NCBI RefSeq assembly: GCF_051055405.1
Contig: NZ_CP167068.1
Span: 496,001-560,000, forward strand
Direction: 5' to 3'
Source of the DNA: Pseudolachnospira sp051055405
GTDB lineage: Bacteria; Bacillota; Clostridia; Lachnospirales; Lachnospiraceae
DNA length: 64,000 nucleotides
Positions 62,111 through 64,000 of the stretch are shown here, piece by piece. The position numbers were made by a program, and so were the translations under genes. Positions within the stretch are counted from its first letter, which is position 1. Each line of letters starts with the position of its first letter. Under the pieces are notes generated by a model, which saw only the letters and a list, made by a program, of their open reading frames with translations, was not told the origin of the DNA and did no database searches.

Positions 62111-63319
62111 ATGGGCGGAAAAAAGGAAACAATATGGAATCGGGATTTCATACTGATCTTTGTGATCAATTTTTGCTACCAGATGGCGCATCAGATGATG
62201 AATACCCTGGTACCCAAATATGCAAATTCCTTTGGAATAGCGGCGACTCTTGTCGGCGTGATCAGCAGTATCTTTGCCGTAGGCTCTATGGCCTCAAGAC
62301 CGATCACGAGCCCGGCGCTTGACGCCTTTAAAAAGAAAAGGATGCTGCTGCTTGTGATGGTAATGATGAGCCTCGTCTTTTTCGGTTACAGTATGACGTC
62401 CAATGCGTACGCCATTATCGGGATTCGCTTGATTCACGGCATCTGCATTGGCTTCTTTTCACCTCTGGTGATGATGATGGCCGGCGACGCGCTGCCGGAG
62501 AACAGGATGGGGAGCGGAATCAGTATTTTTGCCCTCGGCCAGGCCATTGGCCAGGCGGTTGGGCCTAGCATCGGTTTATCGATGAGTAAATATTGGGGAT
62601 ACTCCCCGGCGTTCCAGGTGGGAGCGGCCGTGATGCTGGCCACAGCGCTTTTGTGTTTTCTGCTTCCCAATGATAACGGGAATGGAAAACCTTATAAGAT
62701 TGCCCTAAACCGGATCTTGGATAAGGATGCGGTTCCGGCAGGACTGATCATTCTGTTTCTCTGTATTTCCTTTGGCTGTATCGGCGCTTATCTGGCTATC
62801 TACGGAGAGGCAAGAGGGGTCGACAATATTGGTTTGTATTTTACGGTATATGCCATCAGCCTTTTGATCAGCAGGCCGGTCAGTGGAATCCTATCCGACA
62901 AGTTTGGCTTTACCCCGATGATCGGGATGGGGATTATCTGCTATGGGATTTCCTTTGTTCTGCTTAGCTTCTCCAGGACAATCGAGCTCTTTTTGGCGGC
63001 GGCGGTGGTGGCGGCCCTTGGCTACGGGGTTTGTCAGCCCCAGGTGCAGGCGCTTACTTTAAAGTGTGTCACCAAAGAGAGAAGGGGTGTTGGCAGCAAT
63101 ACCAATTTCTTCTTTATGGACGCAGGAATGATGATCGGGCCAACCTGCGCGGGATATGTGATTGACTCGATTGCGCGTTCCACGGGAGGCGCAGCGACGG
63201 CGGACGCATATTCCAAAATGTATCTGGTTATGACCATTCCGATGATCATTGCTTTCCTCTATTTGCTTATGATGAAAGGAAAGATTAAGAAAATCATAGA
63301 AAAGAATCAGAGCGCATAA
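62111..63319 (+). CDS. MFS transporter
   Basis: This 402-residue major facilitator has about 12 helices; a GIRLIHGICIGFFSPLVMMMAG helix and the repeat-half motif SGILSDKFGFTP are visible. It begins eight bases after the last ATPase and 37 before the esterase, so it is part of the same operon. It resembles the sigma-54-controlled carrier at 49.8 kb only at the family level. It may export the product or import the substrate of the esterase. Confidence 0.87.
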   Translation: MGGKKETIWNRDFILIFVINFCYQMAHQMMNTLVPKYANSFGIAATLVGVISSIFAVGSMASRPITSPALDAFKKKRMLLLVMVMMSLVFFGYSMTSNAYAIIGIRLIHGICIGFFSPLVMMMAGDALPENRMGSGISIFALGQAIGQAVGPSIGLSMSKYWGYSPAFQVGAAVMLATALLCFLLPNDNGNGKPYKIALNRILDKDAVPAGLIILFLCISFGCIGAYLAIYGEARGVDNIGLYFTVYAISLLISRPVSGILSDKFGFTPMIGMGIICYGISFVLLSFSRTIELFLAAAVVAALGYGVCQPQVQALTLKCVTKERRGVGSNTNFFFMDAGMMIGPTCAGYVIDSIARSTGGAATADAYSKMYLVMTIPMIIAFLYLLMMKGKIKKIIEKNQSA

Positions 63320-63356
63320 AAATCGTTTACAGTAGATGCAGCAAGGGAGATTATCG

Positions 63357-64000
63357 ATGAAAGATTGTTTGCAGGTGAAGACGGAAGGCGGATGGATTGA
63401 GGGAAAATACTCCCAGGACGGCAACGTTCGAATCTTTAAGGGGGTTCCCTATGCAGCTCCCCCGGTTGGCGAGCTGCGTTGGCGGGCGCCGCGCCCGGTA
63501 ACGCCTTGGGATGGGATCAAGGAAACAAAATATTACAGCAATGCCAATATGCACGTCCGACCTTCCATGAAAAGCTTTTATGGAAAAGAATTTGATATGC
63601 AGGAATACCGGGTCAGCGAGGATTGCCTCTATCTAAATATCTGGGCGCCCGTCTCCCCGAAAGAGGAAAAGTGTCCGGTCGCCTTGTGGTACCATGGCGG
63701 GGATTCCCATGCCAACAAGGCTGTTTTTGACGGAGAGGGTTTTGCGAGAAAGGGTGTGATCGTGATGACGGTCGGTTTCCGGACCGGGCCTTTTGCAGGA
63801 TTTACCCATCCGGAGCTGGGAGCGGAGTCAGAAAAAGAGACCGGACATTATACGTCGGGAAATTATGGGCTGCTCGATCAAATCGAGGCGGTAAAGTGGG
63901 CGCGCCGAAACGCGGCGGCCTTTGGCGGAGATCCGGAGCGGATTACGGTATTTGGTCAATCCGCCGGCGGAACGACCGTGCAGCGGTTGATTTCCACCCC
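63357..64000 (+). CDS. type-B carboxylesterase, truncated by the window end
   Basis: This frame stays open to the window end, covering about 214 residues. It has the carboxylesterase B pattern: RIFKGVPYAAPPVGELRWRAP, SEDCLYLNIWAP, ALWYHGGDS for the oxyanion hole and GQSAGG with nucleophile Ser. It has no signal peptide, so it is cytoplasmic, acting on esters delivered by the ABC or MFS carriers. The ATG at 63357 follows GGGAG. The catalytic Glu and His lie beyond the window. Confidence 0.9.
   Translation, partial: MKDCLQVKTEGGWIEGKYSQDGNVRIFKGVPYAAPPVGELRWRAPRPVTPWDGIKETKYYSNANMHVRPSMKSFYGKEFDMQEYRVSEDCLYLNIWAPVSPKEEKCPVALWYHGGDSHANKAVFDGEGFARKGVIVMTVGFRTGPFAGFTHPELGAESEKETGHYTSGNYGLLDQIEAVKWARRNAAAFGGDPERITVFGQSAGGTTVQRLIST

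Overview
The window (about 64 kb, moderate G+C, strong Shine-Dalgarno sites, a Gram-positive lipobox on every binding protein) comes from a low-G+C Firmicute, most likely a member of Lachnospiraceae or a close Clostridia relative. The 16S rRNA has that family's usual motifs. An ECF-type riboflavin S component behind an FMN riboswitch, t6A genes in one operon, and a LysRS with an extra C-terminal tRNA-binding domain all fit. This placement is inferred by eye from the 16S and gene content, not from a search.

Layout. 0-5 kb: an Asp/Glu (hydantoin-type) racemase, a nitronate monooxygenase/FabK-like flavoenzyme divergent from a LysR regulator, a CPA2 cation/proton antiporter and a VapBC toxin-antitoxin pair. 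5-11 kb: FMN riboswitch-ribU, then an ABC-2 exporter operon with an uncharacterised anchored protein. 11-14.6 kb: tsaE-tsaB-rimI-rnz-tsaD (t6A tRNA modification and tRNA 3' processing). 14.6-20.7 kb: two tRNA-Ser genes and an rRNA operon with the unusual order 16S-5S-tRNA-Ile-tRNA-Ala-23S-tRNA-Asn. 20.7-29.2 kb: a metY remnant, a lone FakA-C-like protein, an ABC-class ATPase, then housekeeping genes tadA, birA, dusB, greA and lysS.

29.2-34.4 kb is an accessory stretch: a lipoprotein, a YdeI/OmpD-like protein, a MerR/TipAS regulator with a classic 19-bp-spacer promoter, and a MoxR AAA+ ATPase paired with a VWA/DUF2201-like protein whose natural start is cut off by an in-frame TAG. 34.5-46.3 kb is a catabolic island: a membrane-bound AraC-type regulator divergent from a TRAP transporter (DctQ-DctM-DctP), followed by two SDR dehydrogenases, a TIM-barrel epimerase, an FGGY (xylulokinase-like) kinase, a FucI/AraA-type isomerase and a Gfo/Idh/MocA oxidoreductase. 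It looks like a complete uptake and breakdown route for one unusual sugar, polyol or sugar acid, whose identity cannot be read from sequence.

46.4-64 kb: a lone DUF4143 ATPase, then a PrpR-type sigma-54 activator divergent from an MFS carrier, an SLC13-like carrier and a CocE/NonD hydrolase, with a textbook -24/-12 promoter and a perfect 12-4-12 dyad between them. Two LysR genes and a full peptide/nickel-type ABC transporter (SBP, two permeases, two ATPases) follow, then a second MFS carrier and a type-B carboxylesterase cut by the window end. Both halves pair importers with esterases or amidases, which suggests uptake and hydrolysis of ester or amide compounds.

No CRISPR array, insertion sequence or prophage was recognised.
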